A stretch of 64,000 nucleotides of DNA from Buxus sempervirens (GCA_947561395.2 OX387188.1:15470229-15534228); one strand, 5' to 3'. Counted from the first letter of the stretch, positions 13,901 through 25,039 are shown. Notes: generated by a model from the sequence alone, not told the origin. A program made the numbers and translations.

Positions 13901-16900
13901 GAACCGAACCGAGTTGCACCCCTACTTTTAGTAACCGTTTTCAGTCTCCACCAGATCACCCCTAAGATGCCCATTTGTTATCAGAAGCACCAGTGCGCCA
14001 TTTAATGTCCGACAAATTTTAAACTTAACATTCATATCTAGGAATATGATAACTTTTGGTAACTCTATAATGTTCATGGAAACCATGGAAATGAATTGAA
14101 ATCTATGATTAAATTTATGAAATTATTAATGACAGCAGCAATTAGCACTCCCTGTAAAAGGCAACAATGTTAAATAAAAATATATGAGACTCCAATAAGA
14201 GGTGACATTCATTGTCAGATGTATTAACTTATATCTCCAATGAATGAATATGTATCTAATACAGATATGAATTCCTTGATAGTCAATCTAACTTCAAAGA
14301 ACCAATTCAGCCACAAACGGCAATACACTAAGTTGGACTTAATTTCCATAGAATTCAACCAAAATGTGACTAGTCAATAATATAAAAATGAAGAAATTTG
14401 TTGGAAGAAATTGAAGCATTTCAACTTGAGCTCCTTTATTTTCCATCCAAAACTCCCCACTTTACTCAATCAAATTCATTAAGATGAACTTTAAGGTTGA
14501 TTCAAGGTTAATTAATTACTAAACTGGAATCAATATATATCACATCTAGAATTTACGGGAACATTCAACACTAAAACATCAGCTAAAAAATTTGTCTGAC
14601 ATACTTACACTATTATGCATGCTTTTACTGAATTTTAGAATATCCTAGTAACTTGCCATTCGCTTTCAGATATATTAAATGAATACAAATAAAGTTTTGT
14701 AACTGTAGAGTCGCAATTACCAATATGTATTGAACTAGCTGTGAAATGTAAAGTTAACATGTTTAATAGAAATGGTAGCATTTATATTCATTGCCTTTTT
14801 TTTTGTTGGAATGAGTAAGTGTGTATTAAGAAGCAAGAAAAAAAAATATTTACAAGAGGTGCAGTCCCAAAGGACAACCAGAAAAGTTAGTCAATATACT
14901 CCACATTGCTGCATCATGTATACAGCCTGTAGCAAGAACCAAAACTTAATTTATAAAAGATTGAAATATGCCCCAGTTATAGCAGATTTGTCTGTTAAGT
15001 CCTGTATCCTCGGCTTTGTGATTATTGCCACGGAATATTCCCACAAGGACAACCTGTATACTAGTAACAGTTACCTCAACTGACTTGCATTGGTTGTTGA
15101 AGACACGGTTATTCCTCTCCATCCAAATATAATAAACAACAGCAGCAATTGCAATTTTACCCATAACGCTGACCAAATCCGTTCCATGAAATTTCTTAGT
15201 GATCCACCCTATTCCTTCGTCCCAAACCTCAATGGCATGATTAATGCAGAAATTCTTCAATACATGATGCCAAACTGATGAGCTCTATTTTTATTGGAAG
15301 AATGAGTGATCAATACTTTCAACATGGGCTCTACACAAGAGGCACTTTGAGCTAGCAATTATTTGGTGCCTATCTAAGCAATCCTGGGTCAAAACTTAAA
15401 AGCTTTTGCTGAATTACCAACCAAATGATAAAGGCATGACAAGGAATGTTATCACAGAAACAAACAAGTTTCCCCCAAGGAACATCAGGTCTTTTCTGTC
15501 TGAGACAAACATAAGTGGAATTTTGGCAAAACTCACCTGTGTTTGAAGCATCCCAAGATACCCTATTCTCCTAGAAAATATCCGGATTTGGTAGAAGGGG
15601 TAGGTCATTCCAGATTTCAGTAAAATTAGCAGAGAAGGCAGCTGTGTCCCAGTCTTCATCTTTAATAATTTGTGAAACCTTTGCTTCAGTAGGTAAACCA
15701 GAATTGTAGACTATGCAGGCCTCGTACCTATGAAGAAGGGGGCTCTTAGGGTGCCAGTTATCTTGCCAAGCCAAGTCCGTTTTTAATTAAACACCCTGTG
15801 TTTTACCAACAGCCATGCATTCTCTCTTGCTTCTGAGATTTTCTGGCATACCCATGTACTGCATTTTGGAATTTTGACAGCCCAAAGGTTCTTGCCTCTA
15901 AGAAGATGAAGATTTGCCCACTTGTTCCAAAGTGATTTGCTATCCGAAACTAAATTCCATATATGACGCAAAAAAGAGGTGGTATTCAATAGATGCCGGT
16001 TCTTGATGCCCAACCCACCTTCTTGCACAGGAGAACAGACTTAAGACCACTTAATAGGGAATATTTTCTTGCGAGGGAAGGAAGCAGCCCAAAGAAAAAT
16101 CCTACTAAGTTGTTCTATCTTATTGATAACCTCTCTAGGGAGTAGGAAGACAGACATCCAATGAGACAAATTGAGAGAAATATAGACCAGATCAGCTGCA
16201 GCCTACCTAAATTAGAGAGGCTTTTGGATGTCCAACTTTGGATTCTTGCCTTTACTCTCTCCAACAGAGGAGTACAATCATTCTTGCTAAGCCAAAAAGA
16301 TAGTAATGGTATCCCCAGATATTTGACAGGCAGGTCTTCTTCCTGGATTGCAAATTTCTGCAGTATTAATGCTTTGATATCATGATGCTTCGAGCAAAAA
16401 AAATCTGACTCTTCAAGAGGTTGATCTGGAAGCTTGACATACTAGCAAATATATCAAGAGCCCTAAAGATGCATTCAACCGAACTAACGTCACCATAGGA
16501 GAACACTATTAGGTCATCCGTAAATTTAAGATCTTTGATTCTCAATTTCCCGCATTTTATTCATTGTATATTCCTATATCTAAGTTACTAATTTTTGCTA
16601 CATATTGAGCCCTAAGTTTTGTTCAAGTTGTATTAACATCTAACGTTCCAAGAAACAATTACTTATTCCCCCAAACCTTCTACAAGCATATAATCACATA
16701 ACTTTCATATATTTCTACAACCAATTAGTACCATTTCCAAAGGTATAAAAATATATACAAGATAATTTCTAAGTTTGTAATACATAGTATACTAGGTACT
16801 TTTCAAAATTTGTAAACTTGACAGCTAAATAAATTTTATTCTTAGAAGTTGGGAGGAAAACTTTGTTTTACTTTCCTCTAGTACAAAGAAGAAACAAATT

Positions 16901-19900
16901 TCCAAACAAAATTCAAACATGAATTATTTATATGGCAAAACCAAAATTTCAGCTGGAATTTGAAGAAATAATATTTGTGAGCATAAGCATTTTTAATCAG
17001 TTTAGATTAATCAATAATACATTTGTAGCTTGAAATTAAACACTGACCCCAATGTCACTGAAATATATTCCTAAACTATAAAAGATTTGTTAATAGGATC
17101 GGCAGATCCTCTAGTCAAACAAATCAACTCTACTTCTTTCCTTTATTGTTTACACAATTTACTTCTTTCCTTTATTATTTCTATTAACCTTGTACAGCTT
17201 AGTTTTCCTTATTTAGGTAGCAGAACGAATGGGCTGATTTTCTGCTCTCTATTGTTAGTTGTCATGTATAGCTAGATACCATGCGTAGCTGTGTATTGCT
17301 GTACGGTTTTCCTATTTAAAGAGATTCTCACATAGATTAGAAGCATTCAGTCATTTTGATATGGTATAAAAGCCACTATTCTGAATCTAGCCATTCACGC
17401 TTCCTTATTTCGGTTTTATTTGGTTTTAACCCAAGGGGCTCTCGTCGCTCTAAGTTTCTAAATCTCAATGAAGTTTTCTAGTTTCTAGGGTTTTTTTCTT
17501 CGTTCACTGTGTCAACAGAAGCCTTTTGTGTCCACTTCACATGGAAGAACTACTCTGCTTGGGAGTTTCAGTTTAAGATGTTTCTCAAAGGCAAGGAGCT
17601 TTAGGATCATATTTATGGGTCTTCTAAAGCACCAACTGATGCTAAGGGGCTTGCTCAATGGGAGATCAAGGACTCTCGGATAATTTCTTGGATATTGGGG
17701 TCACTTGAACCCCATATGATGAACAATATGCAGTCCTTTAACACCGCTAAGGAGATGTGGTGTTACTAGAAGCGTATCTAACACCAAGATAACAATACAA
17801 GGCAGTTTCAATTGGAACTAGAGATTGCAAATTACAGTCCAGGTTATTTATCCATTCAGGAGTATTATTCAAGTTTTCTTAATTTGTGGAGCTAGTATTC
17901 TGGAATTATTCATGCTAAGGTGCCAAAATAAGCATTTTCCGTGATTCAAGAGGTTCGCGGCCAGCAAACATGATCAATTTTTTATGAAACTCATGCCTGA
18001 ATTTGAATTTACTTGGGCTGCGCTTTTTGAACAGATATCTTGTTCCCTATTTGGATGCATGTCTTGGTGAATTAATTCAAAAAGAGCAACGGTCAGCCTA
18101 AAAGACTGTTATGGCACAAGAGAGATTGTCATCCGATGTTGTGAATGTTGCATAAGCTGCTCAAGGGAAGGAAAGGGCAAGGACAAGATCCAATGCTACT
18201 GCCGCAACAAATCTGGCCATATTGCTCGCAACTGCAACAAGAAATTCTACAACTACTGTAAGCAGTCCAGGCACATCATTTAAGAAGTGTCCTACGTGAC
18301 CTCAGAATAGTCAAACTATGTCTTCCAAGCAGCAGTCGGCTCTTTTGCTTTTGTGGCTCACGTCGCAAGTTTCACATCTGTTGCAGCCATGTCAGCAAGT
18401 TCTAGCCCAAATGTACTTACTCCTGAAATGGTGCAACAGATGATTATCTCAGCTTTTTCAACCCTGAAACGTAAAGGTAATGGTAAGGCAGTTTCTCATC
18501 CTTAGTTTGTTGATTCTGGAGCCTGAAATCACATGACTAGCTGTTCTGAATTTCTGCACAATGTTTGGTCAATTGGTCCTATGTTGGTACACAGTTCATT
18601 TAAATAGTTTATGGCAGTATTCTCCCTATTACTGCTGTTGGAGATCTTAGCTCACCTTTGTGTCAGTATTCTCCCTATTATGGCAGTATTCTCCCTATTA
18701 TGGCAGTATTCTCCCTATGGCAGTATTCTCCCTATTACTGCTGTTGCAAATGCTTTGATATTATCCATAGAAAGTCAAATTTTATATCATCCTAAATAAA
18801 GAAAAAAAAAAAGGAAAGAAAGGTAGGATCAACCCTACACTTGCTTTAACTTACAAAACTTACAATTGGAGTTGTCAAACCAAGAACATAAAGAGAATTT
18901 GTAAATCTGGGAAGAAGGTACCAAAGATCACCTATTGAATCCATAAAAAATGTTTCTAAAAGTGATTTAAATAAAACATTTGAAAGTTGGAAGATTTTTT
19001 GAGTTTTTATCTTAAGCAGAAAACATTACAACCGGCAATATATCACAATAGATCACACAAATATAACGATGTATAGCGATTTACAAGGGGACATATTTTC
19101 AAGTAAATTTTCCATTTGATTTATATTGACCTTTGATGAAAAGGTAATATATCAAGAACTGTACTAAGATATGTCAAGATATTTTGAGCCACGCATTCAA
19201 GTAGCAATAGACAGTAGTAATAATTACAACTGGACTAACAATCATAACAGGGAAAGATGCTCATATTGTAATGGTAAACAACAATAAATTCACTCAGCAA
19301 AAGGCTAGTTTTATGGTAAAGCTTGCAAGCTTCGGGCTCACACAATTTAACATAACAAGTGATACTCTGTGGGCTTGTTTTGTTAATGAAGTCGGTCAAA
19401 TGCTGGAATTGACAGATCCCTTCAGAATGAAGACATAAAACCTGATGGCTTGGTTATCTGGTACACCATTTGGTAAGTTCCAAAATAGTCCTACCACAGT
19501 AACTTTAATTTCATCTTTATATGGCAGATCTGCGTGACCGTTTGCTTCTTGGGTACATGGTTGATAAATGCTCACAAGAACCAACCAAATACCTTTATTC
19601 TTACCAAACCCTTCTGTCTTCCAAAAAAAAAAGTAAATTCACTCATAATAAATTAACGAAAAGACATCTAAGCTAATAATAATAAATGATCTGAAATTAT
19701 ATGCAACCAAAATCAAAACCTGAGATAACGATAATCATGGATGAGATAATTAAAAGAGAGAAACAAAGAAAGTTTTACCATCTCTCAACACAAGGCAAGC
19801 AATATCTTTTACTTTTACATTTCTTGCACCGAACAACCCTTCCTTTATCATTCCTTTGACATTGATGACACATAAGGGAATCCTTTCCCTGTCAAATCAA

Positions 19901-20945
19901 CAATAAGAAACAAACTTCCCAAACAAGAAATTAAATATAAAAATATAAATAAGTCGACTCAAAAAAATCAGATACTTACATTCCTCTTCTTAATATTTCC
20001 TAAATGCAATTCTTTCAACTCAGTGGAAGGCCTAAGCGAATACTCGCTCAACCTCGTCCTACCAATAGAACCCTTCCCCTTTTCCTGCACATTGTCTGAA
20101 TCCCTCAAATCCTCAGCTTTCACCTTCACCATCTCTATTTTTTTCTCTTGAAATGAACTCTTACTCTCCATCTCACTTACATTAACAACTCGCTTCTTTC
20201 TCCCTCGCTTGAGCAAACCCGCACCTTTCGAACCACTTGAAACCCTAGCTGAGGAAGGTTTCTTCCCCTTCTCCTCAACTTCATCCAAATTCTCCGATAT
20301 TTCATCTCGTAACCCTAATTCATTTTCCACCTTCACTCTCCGCAAATCAACCAACTTTTCGGAATCCCTCAAATCCTCAGCTTTCACCTTCACCATCTCT
20401 CTTTTATTCTCTTGCAATGAACTCTTACTCTCCATCCCACTTTCATTAACAACTCGCTTTTTTCTCCCTCGCTTGCGCGAACCCGCACCTTTCGAACCAC
20501 TCGAAACCCTAGCTGAAGAAGAATTTTTCTCATTCTCTTCAACTTCATCCAAACTCTCCGATACTTCATCTCGCGACCCAGTTTCAGTTCCCATTTTCGC
20601 TCTCCTCAAATCAACCAACTTTTTGTCATCCTCATTCTTCCTCTTCCGCTTTCGCCCCCTCCTCTTCTTCGGAACCTCTTCAGCTTCCGACTCCCCCTCA
20701 GAAGAACTGCCACTACTCCATCGCCCTCTCTTCAACTGAGAACCCCGATTTCGCGACTTCTTAGCCTTCTTTCGCCCTCCACTCGCCGACCCGCTAGATT
20801 TAGCTCGTGCCTGCAAGTAATGATTTTGACAGAGGCTCTTCTCGTGTAGTCTCCAGTTCTTGCACCGCCATAATTTCCCGTCATTCCGACTGCAACGGGA
20901 GTCGTCGGGAGGGATCAACAGAGCATCGCCGTCGTCTTTTTCCAT
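1880..20945 (-). CDS. JMJ25-like: JmjC-domain histone H3K9 demethylase, KDM3/IBM1/JMJ25 group (3' end outside window)
   Basis: Predicted Fe(II)/2-oxoglutarate-dependent nuclear enzyme removing methyl groups from histone H3 lysine 9. Ten exons join in phase with GT-AG borders: 20945-19980, 19888-19779, 10863-10767, 10668-10530, 9888-9825, 9736-8989, 8132-7803, 6694-5033, 2123-2051, 1965-1880 (1,425 codons so far). Domains in order: WRC (C18-X9-C-X10-C-X2-H42), basic repeats, a RING-like cysteine finger (about residues 327-386), a second Cys cluster with [18 protein letters not shown], then JmjC. The iron ligands are the HCD pair (H812, D814) and H1419 in GCPHQV; a lysine-rich HPIHDQ segment lies between. 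The start is the first ATG, followed at once by the WRC domain. Arabidopsis IBM1 lacks a WRC domain, so the nearest orthologue is unsettled. No internal stop or frameshift was seen, so the gene may be functional. The last exons are outside the window. Confidence 0.93.
2051..2123 (-). CDS. JmjC gene exon 9: JmjC C-terminal part
   Basis: 73 bp. Encodes [20 protein letters not shown], the segment that follows the insert in KDM3 enzymes. Acceptor CAG, donor GTTAGT. Confidence 0.9.
2124..5032 (-). other. Intron 8 of the JmjC gene
   Basis: 2.9 kb AT-rich intron with no coding similarity. It contains a G-rich simple tract at about 3331-3392 (GGGTGGGGTG-type, then GGGAGGGAGGG). It may also hold a small inverted-repeat element at about 3775-4015: GTTTGGATACTGGG at the left faces TATCCAAAAGCAAAC at the right. 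That match is imperfect and has no clear target duplication. Confidence 0.6.
5033..6694 (-). CDS. JmjC gene exon 8: oversized insert inside the JmjC domain
   Basis: 1,662 bp, 554 residues. Only the two ends match the family: [10 protein letters not shown] at the start, [20 protein letters not shown] and [12 protein letters not shown] at the end. Between them lie about 470 residues of acidic, Ser/Asn-rich sequence. This contains three tandem copies of a 52-residue unit (period 156 bp; VEPKxxMxN anchors at about 6145, 5989 and 5833), then two copies of a 24-residue basic unit with TAQNKR and KGKKRRS that looks like a nuclear-localisation signal. Most relatives have a much shorter loop here. The reading frame is fully open. 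Confidence 0.9.
6695..7802 (-). other. Intron 7 of the JmjC gene with poly-C tract
   Basis: 1.1 kb intron. At about 7529-7558 there is an almost pure C-run flanked by CCCCCACACACC and CCTCCCCC, and a G-rich patch at 7100-7145. Proline-rich or glycine-rich reading frames here come only from these tracts. The text around 7388-7510 resembles transposon debris of unknown family. Confidence 0.6.
7803..8132 (-). CDS. JmjC gene exon 7: JmjC core with HxD iron ligands
   Basis: 330 bp, phase 0 to 0, 110 residues. It runs from [16 protein letters not shown] through [18 protein letters not shown] and [13 protein letters not shown] to [15 protein letters not shown] supplies the first His and the Asp that bind Fe(II). 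Confidence 0.93.
8133..8988 (-). other. Intron 6 of the JmjC gene
   Basis: 0.86 kb intron with short G-rich and GA-rich runs (about 8227-8250 and 8370-8410). No gene or element was recognised. Confidence 0.6.
8989..9736 (-). CDS. JmjC gene exon 6: second Cys cluster and start of JmjC region
   Basis: 748 bp coding about 250 residues. It begins with the Cys cluster ([20 protein letters not shown] and [10 protein letters not shown]). Next comes a variable acidic segment, then the block [19 protein letters not shown] and [12 protein letters not shown] that opens the catalytic region, and [13 protein letters not shown]. It ends at CLDWCE, before a GTTAGT donor. Confidence 0.92.
9825..9888 (-). 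CDS. JmjC gene exon 5: short linker before second Cys cluster
   Basis: 64 bp. Encodes [21 protein letters not shown]-like sequence; its final Tyr and split Cys codon join exon 6 to give the family hallmark DERVYCNHCKTS. Acceptor TAG, donor GTATGG. Confidence 0.88.
9889..10529 (-). other. Intron 4 of the JmjC gene
   Basis: 0.64 kb AT-rich intron between exons 4 and 5. No recognisable element. Confidence 0.6.
10530..10668 (-). CDS. JmjC gene exon 4: helical linker
   Basis: 139 bp, phase 0 to 1. Encodes the conserved linker [20 protein letters not shown], which follows the RING-like finger in plant KDM3 proteins. Acceptor TAG and donor GTATGA are both good. Confidence 0.9.
10767..10863 (-). 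CDS. JmjC gene exon 3: second half of RING-like finger
   Basis: 97 bp. It completes the split Trp codon and encodes [20 protein letters not shown] and [13 protein letters not shown]. The cysteines pair with those of exon 2, 8.9 kb upstream, which proves that exons 2 and 3 belong to one gene despite the very large intron. Confidence 0.93.
12872..13413. mobile_element. Harbinger/Tourist-type MITE
   Basis: The left end GCGTATGTTTGACAC faces the right end CCAAACACGCCC, the inverted form of GGGCGTGTTTGG that is common in plant Tourist-like MITEs. A TAA duplication lies at 12869-12871 and 13414-13416. Inside is a GGT/GTG low-complexity stretch (about 13066-13158). The mirrored text AATTCTAATTC near both ends supports an inverted-repeat element. 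Confidence 0.6.
13482..13924. mobile_element. hAT-type MITE
   Basis: Termini are TAGGGGCGCAACTCAGTTTG and, on the other strand, TAGGGGTGCAACTCGGTTCG, forming inverted repeats of about 25 bp. An imperfect 8-bp target duplication (CTTTTTAG at 13474-13481, CTTTTAGT at 13925-13932) fits hAT. The interior is rich in CGGTTCGGTTCAG-like sequence on both arms. It has no coding capacity. Confidence 0.75.
14794..16551 (-). mobile_element. 5'-truncated LINE (non-LTR retrotransposon) in intron 2
   Basis: Minus-strand remains of LINE ORF2. From about 16530 the reading [14 protein letters not shown] is a decayed reverse-transcriptase palm motif. It is followed by [16 protein letters not shown] (about 16020) and then by zinc-finger RVT-type text such as [18 protein letters not shown] (about 15080). 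The element ends in a poly(A) run, seen on the plus strand as T-runs at 14796-14804. A target duplication GCATTT(A)TATTCATTG flanks it (14778-14793 and 16552-16566). Stops and frameshifts throughout show it is dead. Confidence 0.85.
17088..18790 (+). mobile_element. Decayed Ty1-copia element: LTR and gag
   Basis: A probable short LTR (about 17088-17352) is followed by a degraded initiator-Met primer site, TGGTATAAAAGC, at 17362. Gag-like text follows (AKEMW near 17750, a CCHC knuckle [17 protein letters not shown] near 18200). Then comes the start of pol, FVDSGA.NHMT near 18510, and LPITAVGDL near 18630. Many in-frame stops are present. Everything downstream (integrase, RT, RNase H, 3' LTR) is missing. 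Confidence 0.7.
18611..18742 (+). repeat. 20-bp minisatellite in the copia remnant
   Basis: About five copies of GGCAGTATTCTCCCTATTAT in tandem, two of them shortened. It expands the point where the protease region reads PITAVGD, so it arose by slippage in the dead element. Confidence 0.85.
19779..19888 (-). CDS. JmjC gene exon 2: first half of RING-like cysteine finger
   Basis: 110 bp, in phase with exon 1. It encodes [16 protein letters not shown] and then [13 protein letters not shown], the first metal-binding half of the zf-4CXXC/RING-like domain typical of plant KDM3 enzymes. The codon for the Trp of CVERW is split by the 8.9 kb intron that follows. Confidence 0.92.
19980..20945 (-). 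CDS. JmjC gene exon 1: start codon, WRC domain, basic tandem repeats
   Basis: Codes for residues 1-322. The WRC motif ([12 protein letters not shown] ... LCQNH) has the diagnostic Cys-Cys-Cys-His spacing and is thought to bind DNA. It is followed by Lys/Arg-rich nuclear-localisation sequence with AT-hook-like KRGRKKR. The second half is two copies of an 88-residue unit (period 264 bp; for example the same 16-base string at 20101 and 20365), each with [20 protein letters not shown] and [12 protein letters not shown]. The donor is GTAAGT just below 19980. Confidence 0.92.
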
Positions 20946-21114
20946 GCTGCAATACCAGATATTGCTTGTCGGAAAACCGGTTCTCCTGTTCTACGCGACT
21001 CCGGTTTTGAAAACCCCACTCGTCCCGCCAAACGGGGAGAGAGAGAAAGGATCCTTTTGGTCAGATTTCGCTCCGAATAGCAAGAGCGTGTCGTGGAGCC
21101 GAGAGCGAAGGGTC

Positions 21115-21124
21115 ATTATATAAT
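21115..21124 (-). promoter_or_regulatory. Probable TATA box of the JmjC gene
   Basis: ATTATATAAT lies 170 bp upstream of the start codon, in otherwise GC-richer sequence that would be the core promoter and 5' UTR (20946-21130). The sequence is its own reverse complement, so orientation is inferred from the gene. Confidence 0.4.
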
Positions 21125-24100
21125 CAGAGGAGAAGCGAAATGCCATGTTTTAACTTGCGCCGGGAAGCGCACGACCAGAAATCCACCTGAAACAACATGT
21201 GCCTGACCAGTTTTAGCCCATGGTTTTTTTGTACTCATCAAGCCCAGCCCAGCTTGGTCCAACTGTTACATTGTAGGTGTTGATTGGTATAGCTTTTAAA
21301 AAGTTACTTTCTAAGTTTTAAAAGTATAAAGGTTAAAAAAATAATAATAATAATAACTTTGACAATAGTTAGCTTGATAACATGCATAAATGAAAAGTAA
21401 CTTATATGAGGTTACTGTGGATAGATTTGCAACCTTCTATTATATAAGTGCAAATATGACAAGAAGTTTTAATTATATATAAGTAATTTACACAAGTGGC
21501 AAATAATTTAAGTATCTTTAGCATACTTATATTGTCAATTTTGGTTAAATAATTATGGTAGTTATATAACTTATATTCCAACACTAGGTGCTTTATATAT
21601 ATGATTAATTAAAAGGATCGATGATAAAAAAAAGTATAAACAAATCCAACCAAATTTGTTTCTACATGATATTGTAAATTTGAGATAAGTTACCTACTTG
21701 CTTTTCTAATAATAAAATCCTCCTCTCACTATGCCTCCTTTCTCCTTGGTCCATAAAGTTATGACAAAATTTTTTCTCCTTTGAGATTTCATAGCTTAAA
21801 CCTAAGAAAAAGTGAATATTATCTATAAAACTTACTTTTAATGTTGGCCAAAAAAGCCATACTTGAACTTGAAAAGAAGAAAAGGAAAAAAAAATGTTTA
21901 GGTTAGTTTCAAGATTAATTCAAACTTGATTAAGTTTGGAGGAAGTAATTTGAAGTTTACTTAGGCCTGAACTGATTAAGCCTAACCCAACCTATGGTAT
22001 TTACTGTTCCAACATGCAAGTCAACCTTATTAACTTATAGGAGAATCCATCATGTCATTTGAAAAATCATTTAGGAGATTCTCCTTCATGTTTTGATAAA
22101 CTAGAGACAAATTTTATAGCAAACCTTTTACTAAGATAATAATAGCTATCATATTGCTGATTCTTTTCTTAAGTTTAATGCCCAATTAACGTGAACTTAA
22201 TATGAGGTATTAAGGAGGGAGTTTCACTCCAATAAACATACCTCTTAATGGCATTTAATAAATTCATATTACGTATATTTTCTCCCCTATAAAAGATATT
22301 GAGAATAGAAAGTTTGTCTACTTATTATTGAGATTAGAAATTTTGTCTGCTCCTAAGACATTTCAATTGTAAAAGAGAGAGAGAGAGACTCTTACAATGG
22401 TATTTTCCTGCTAAGTGTGGGAATATTAAGATCTCATAGTGTCTGACATCTTCTCTAGAATCCACCTATTATCGAGATGGATTTATGATGTGGAAACGGA
22501 GACTTGTATTTCCAATTATCAGACATTGGTGTAATCATATAAAGATCGTCAACTTCCACTACAGTTCCTTGCAGCAAGAACAGGTATATAATAATTTCCT
22601 ACAATAATAAAACATGGATATGATCTCATCCAAAGGAGATGCATATATTATGGATGTAGTCAGAAGGCTTTGATTTTGATTTGCATATATATATTTTTTT
22701 GAATAATAATATTTTTTGCTTATTACCTATAGAAAAAGAAAGAAGAAACCCTTGGATCTTCAAGTACTTCTACAAAACAAACAAATTAAATTCCAAATCA
22801 TCCAATACCTATCTTAATGAAAAGACTAACTACAAGCAAAACCCATACCTATAAATGATTGATCAAAATAGGTAGATAAATGGTAATTTAGAGATAAAAA
22901 TGACATTTACAGCTTAAATGTCTAAAGAACTCAAAGTTATTTGATAAACTAGTCCAAAAATTTTGGTACTTTTCTATGGTTAAAGACAATCAAATATATT
23001 AGTTGAAATAAGAAATAACGTTTATAATTATGTGTAGTCTTGTATGACTAACAACAACCATTCTAGCAAATATGATTCACCTTGATCAAATTAAAATTTT
23101 TAGAATTTAATTCCATACTCATAGTTAAAGTCAAAATAGGACATCTAATTTCTAATAATATAAAATTAATAAATTTGAAAAGGAAAATATAGGAATTATA
23201 AGATATAATCATAATCATACCACTAACTAATCATATAGAAACATTATGCAAACATTCAATTTGACTTGGGGATAAATATTATTTAATTTTAGTTAGTTGA
23301 AAAAGGTAATCATATGGCAATTGACACTAGGTGGATCATCATAGGGAACATTTACAAAAATAAATAAATAAATTGAACACAAAAAAAAAACTGATGATTT
23401 GGCTACTGAAGTGTAAAACTCAATGCATCATCCTTATTAAGAATATGAAGTTAGTGAATCAACCTTTATCTTTTGCTATAAATTGGCTCCATGTATCAAG
23501 GATCATCAATTAATGTTTCTTATTGAAATTATTAATATCATTCAATAATTTTACTAAAAAAAAGATGTAAGTGTTACATCCAAATCAATATGGAATTTTG
23601 TCTTGTTCAAATGCAAACTAAAAGAAAAAGAAGGAAAATCTAATACCCCAAAGGTTGGCTTGGTTTGATTGGATGAAAATCAAGCCAACCCTCCCCAAGT
23701 ATCACCGATGTTTGCCTATACATTGACAATATTTGCCTTGATGTATGAAATATGCCAACATATATCTAAGCAGTTATGTTTTCAAGTGGGATTAAAATAA
23801 TGAAATATATTGACTAAGAATTATATATTTGATCATGACAAGCTTAACAAATAAATTGGATTCTTCAAGAATTTGGCAACAATCTTATGACATATATATT
23901 TGAAAACTAATTTTGATATGGAAATATATTTCCTATGAACATTTTGTAAGTGTTACTTCTTAGGATGAAGAAGAAATATCGACAAACAGGCTCTAAGTAG
24001 GCAAGAATCTAGATAGAGCTGCCTCTCATGGTAGAAGAGTTTCAATTGTATACTATCTTTGTAGAAATCACCATCTCGAGCATTGCATTTTATGGAATTT

Positions 24101-24430
24101 CCCCTTTTACTTCTTGAGGGTTTCTATTTAAAAGATATGATTGAGAGGCTTAATTTTTAAAAGGTAAAGGCAAACCTTTTGCTAACCTATAATCGTTAAA
24201 AGTTTTGATCTAAATGTGATTTCACACACAACCATGAGCATTTATTTCACATGATGTAAGGCCATATAAGATCTTAGATACTTAATTATAATGTAGGCAA
24301 ACCCTTCTATTATGACATATAAATCTTTAGTTCAAATGCATATTCGAAAAACCGTTAAATGAGACAATTGGGGGATTTTATTTAATTACTGCTGAACCTA
24401 ATTTTCAATTGATCAAGTTGCCAATGTACC
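21125..24430. other. AT-rich upstream intergenic DNA
   Basis: 3.3 kb with no coding similarity on either strand. Text at 22190-22600 (a TATAAA-like box, a GA run at 22374-22390, AAGATCTCATAG) vaguely resembles a copia-type LTR, but no ends or target duplication could be fixed. The rest shows nothing recognisable. Confidence 0.5.
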
Positions 24431-24439
24431 CATGATGGG

Positions 24440-25020
24440 ATAAAGCCGTGCTGTAGTTCAAATATTAGAGTTTAATTCGATAACCAAATTGCGGGGATTT
24501 GTTAATTTTTAAAAGATAAGAGCTTAATGATTTAGACATTAAGACCATCCATTTAATCTTAGGATTGTAATGACCATTAAATTTTTTTAGACCATTAATA
24601 TTAATAAATCTAATCATAAGCCAATAAATCATTGGGCTATCTTCATCATAAGGCCATTAGATCTAATTTGGTTTTATAAAGGTTATTTAATTTGATCTTT
24701 GGTCATCAAACCGGTTAGATTTGATCAAAATGCCATTAGGTTCGTTGATTTATGATGGCCATGTATTAGATCTGATCTAAGATCATAGTGATCACTTAAT
24801 TTGATCTTAGGCTGTTAGAATCATCCAATCTAATCATAGATAATTAGAACCATTGATCTAATTAATCTTGGATTTATGATAGCCATTTGATTACTTGATT
24901 CAAGGTCGGTCATAAGGAGTGTTAACGTTTAATTTTAGGCTATTAGATTTGATCATAAATTTGATAGGAGCATTGATCCAATCTTGAGTTTAGTGCAGCC
25001 CTTGGATTTGAGGATAGATA
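24440..25020. repeat. Degenerate tandem-like repeat (ATTAGATTTGATC words)
   Basis: The words TTAGATCTAAT, TTTGATCTTAGG, CATTGATCTAAT and GATTTGATCATAAA recur every 35-60 bp, often next to CCATTAG or GGCCATT. It looks like an old, diverged tandem array. No sharp period can be set by eye. Confidence 0.4.
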
Positions 25021-25039
25021 ATTAAAGACCATATAGGCT

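Larger units (their letters stand above)
10864..19778 (-). other. Intron 2 of the JmjC gene, 8.9 kb, filled with transposon remnants
   Basis: It splits a Trp codon inside the RING-like finger. It holds two MITEs, a truncated LINE and a copia remnant, each listed separately. The rest (10864-12871, 13933-14777, 16567-17087, 18800-19778) is AT-rich without recognised features. A short minus-strand frame at 19396-19584 has no known similarity. Confidence 0.85.

Noticed and set aside
20209-20739. 176-codon frame antisense to exon 1
   Set aside because: Shadow of the Ser/Lys/Glu-rich exon; it mirrors the 88-residue duplication and has no independent similarity.
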